Source: Variovorax sp. KBW07 (GTDB lineage: Bacteria > Pseudomonadota > Gammaproteobacteria > Burkholderiales > Burkholderiaceae_C). Taken from it: a DNA stretch of 48,516 bases. The notes below the pieces were generated by a model. The model did not search any database and was not told the DNA's origin. It saw only the letters and a list, made by a program, of their open reading frames with translations. This document shows positions 48,381-48,516 of this stretch, one piece after another; within the stretch, counting starts at the first letter, position 1, and each line of letters begins with the position of its first letter. The translations under genes and the position numbers were made by a program. The stretch covers positions 17,722 to 66,237 of the forward strand of contig NZ_QAJK01000085.1 in assembly GCF_003852515.1 (NCBI RefSeq), read 5' to 3'.

Positions 48381-48494
48381 CTTCAGGGCGACGCCCACGC
48401 CGACGGTGTGCTCTGCTCCGCGAATGTCCCCCGCTTCGCTCCTCCTTTATTTCGCTGCGCAGAGCACACCATCCGCGTGAGCGTCATCAGAGTG
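48381..48494. repeat. Palindromic dispersed repeat after glgA
   Basis: GGTGTGCTCTGC (48405-48416) and GCAGAGCACACC (48459-48470) form a perfect 12-bp inverted repeat with a 42-base loop. Outside it, the arms remain similar for about 20 more bases (ACGCCCACGCCGAC against its reverse-complement counterpart). The left arm, inverted, recurs at bases 1-25. No coding frame of note covers it. A large RNA stem-loop would form after glgA, so it could act as a terminator. Confidence 0.8.
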
Positions 48495-48516
48495 GTCGTT
48501 GATCAGCGGTACACCA

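Noticed and set aside
48331-48516. Short plus-strand frame over the right-edge repeat
   Set aside because: It reads through the palindromic repeat and shows no protein signature.

Overview
The window is high-GC, densely packed chromosomal DNA with short intergenic gaps and many convergent or stop/start-overlapping gene ends. The gene content points to a betaproteobacterium of the Burkholderiales, most likely Comamonadaceae and perhaps Variovorax. The pointers are two Bug-type (TctC) periplasmic receptors, the proteobacterial GshA type of glutamate-cysteine ligase, the order leuS-lptE-holA-proA, and a diphosphate-type phosphofructokinase. The genus is an inference from gene families, not a measured match. 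I see no tRNA, rRNA, CRISPR array, insertion sequence or prophage.

Layout. 1-9.6 kb: a Bug receptor and an aminotransferase on the minus strand, malate synthase G (glcB), an MFS exporter, a small EamA permease, an unrecognised helical protein, a two-gene minus-strand operon of unknown function, and a fasciclin-domain lipoprotein. 9.6-19.5 kb: a LysR regulator divergent from a DUF2917 protein and an enoyl-CoA hydratase homologue, a DUF4261 protein, a phosphofructokinase coupled to a Cys-rich CWC protein, a zinc metallopeptidase, a DHA2 drug exporter, an orphan branched-chain-amino-acid-type binding protein and a YafJ-type glutamine amidotransferase. 19.5-23.1 kb: an iron-uptake pair (TonB-dependent receptor and PepSY membrane protein) behind a Fur-box-like site.

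23.1-34.5 kb, all minus strand: a housekeeping block leuS-lptE-holA-proA followed by gshA-kup-benE-gshB. gshA has its own recognisable promoter. The two glutathione biosynthesis genes bracket a potassium transporter and a BenE permease. 34.6-39.2 kb: a second Bug receptor overlapping an opine-dehydrogenase-family gene, convergent with a tightly coupled redox operon of one flavoprotein monooxygenase and two carboxymuconolactone-decarboxylase/AhpD-fold proteins. Eight perfect copies of the heptamer GAGAGGC lie just upstream of the monooxygenase start.

39.4-48.3 kb: a glycogen operon in the order GH13 alpha-glucosidase, glgB, glgX, glgC, glgA. It covers ADP-glucose synthesis, chain elongation, branching and debranching. 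No glycogen phosphorylase gene is present in the window.

The most unusual features outside genes are a palindromic dispersed repeat with a copy at the right edge and an arm at the left edge, the heptamer tandem repeat, and an intrinsic-terminator-like hairpin placed just before the first gene of the unknown two-gene operon.
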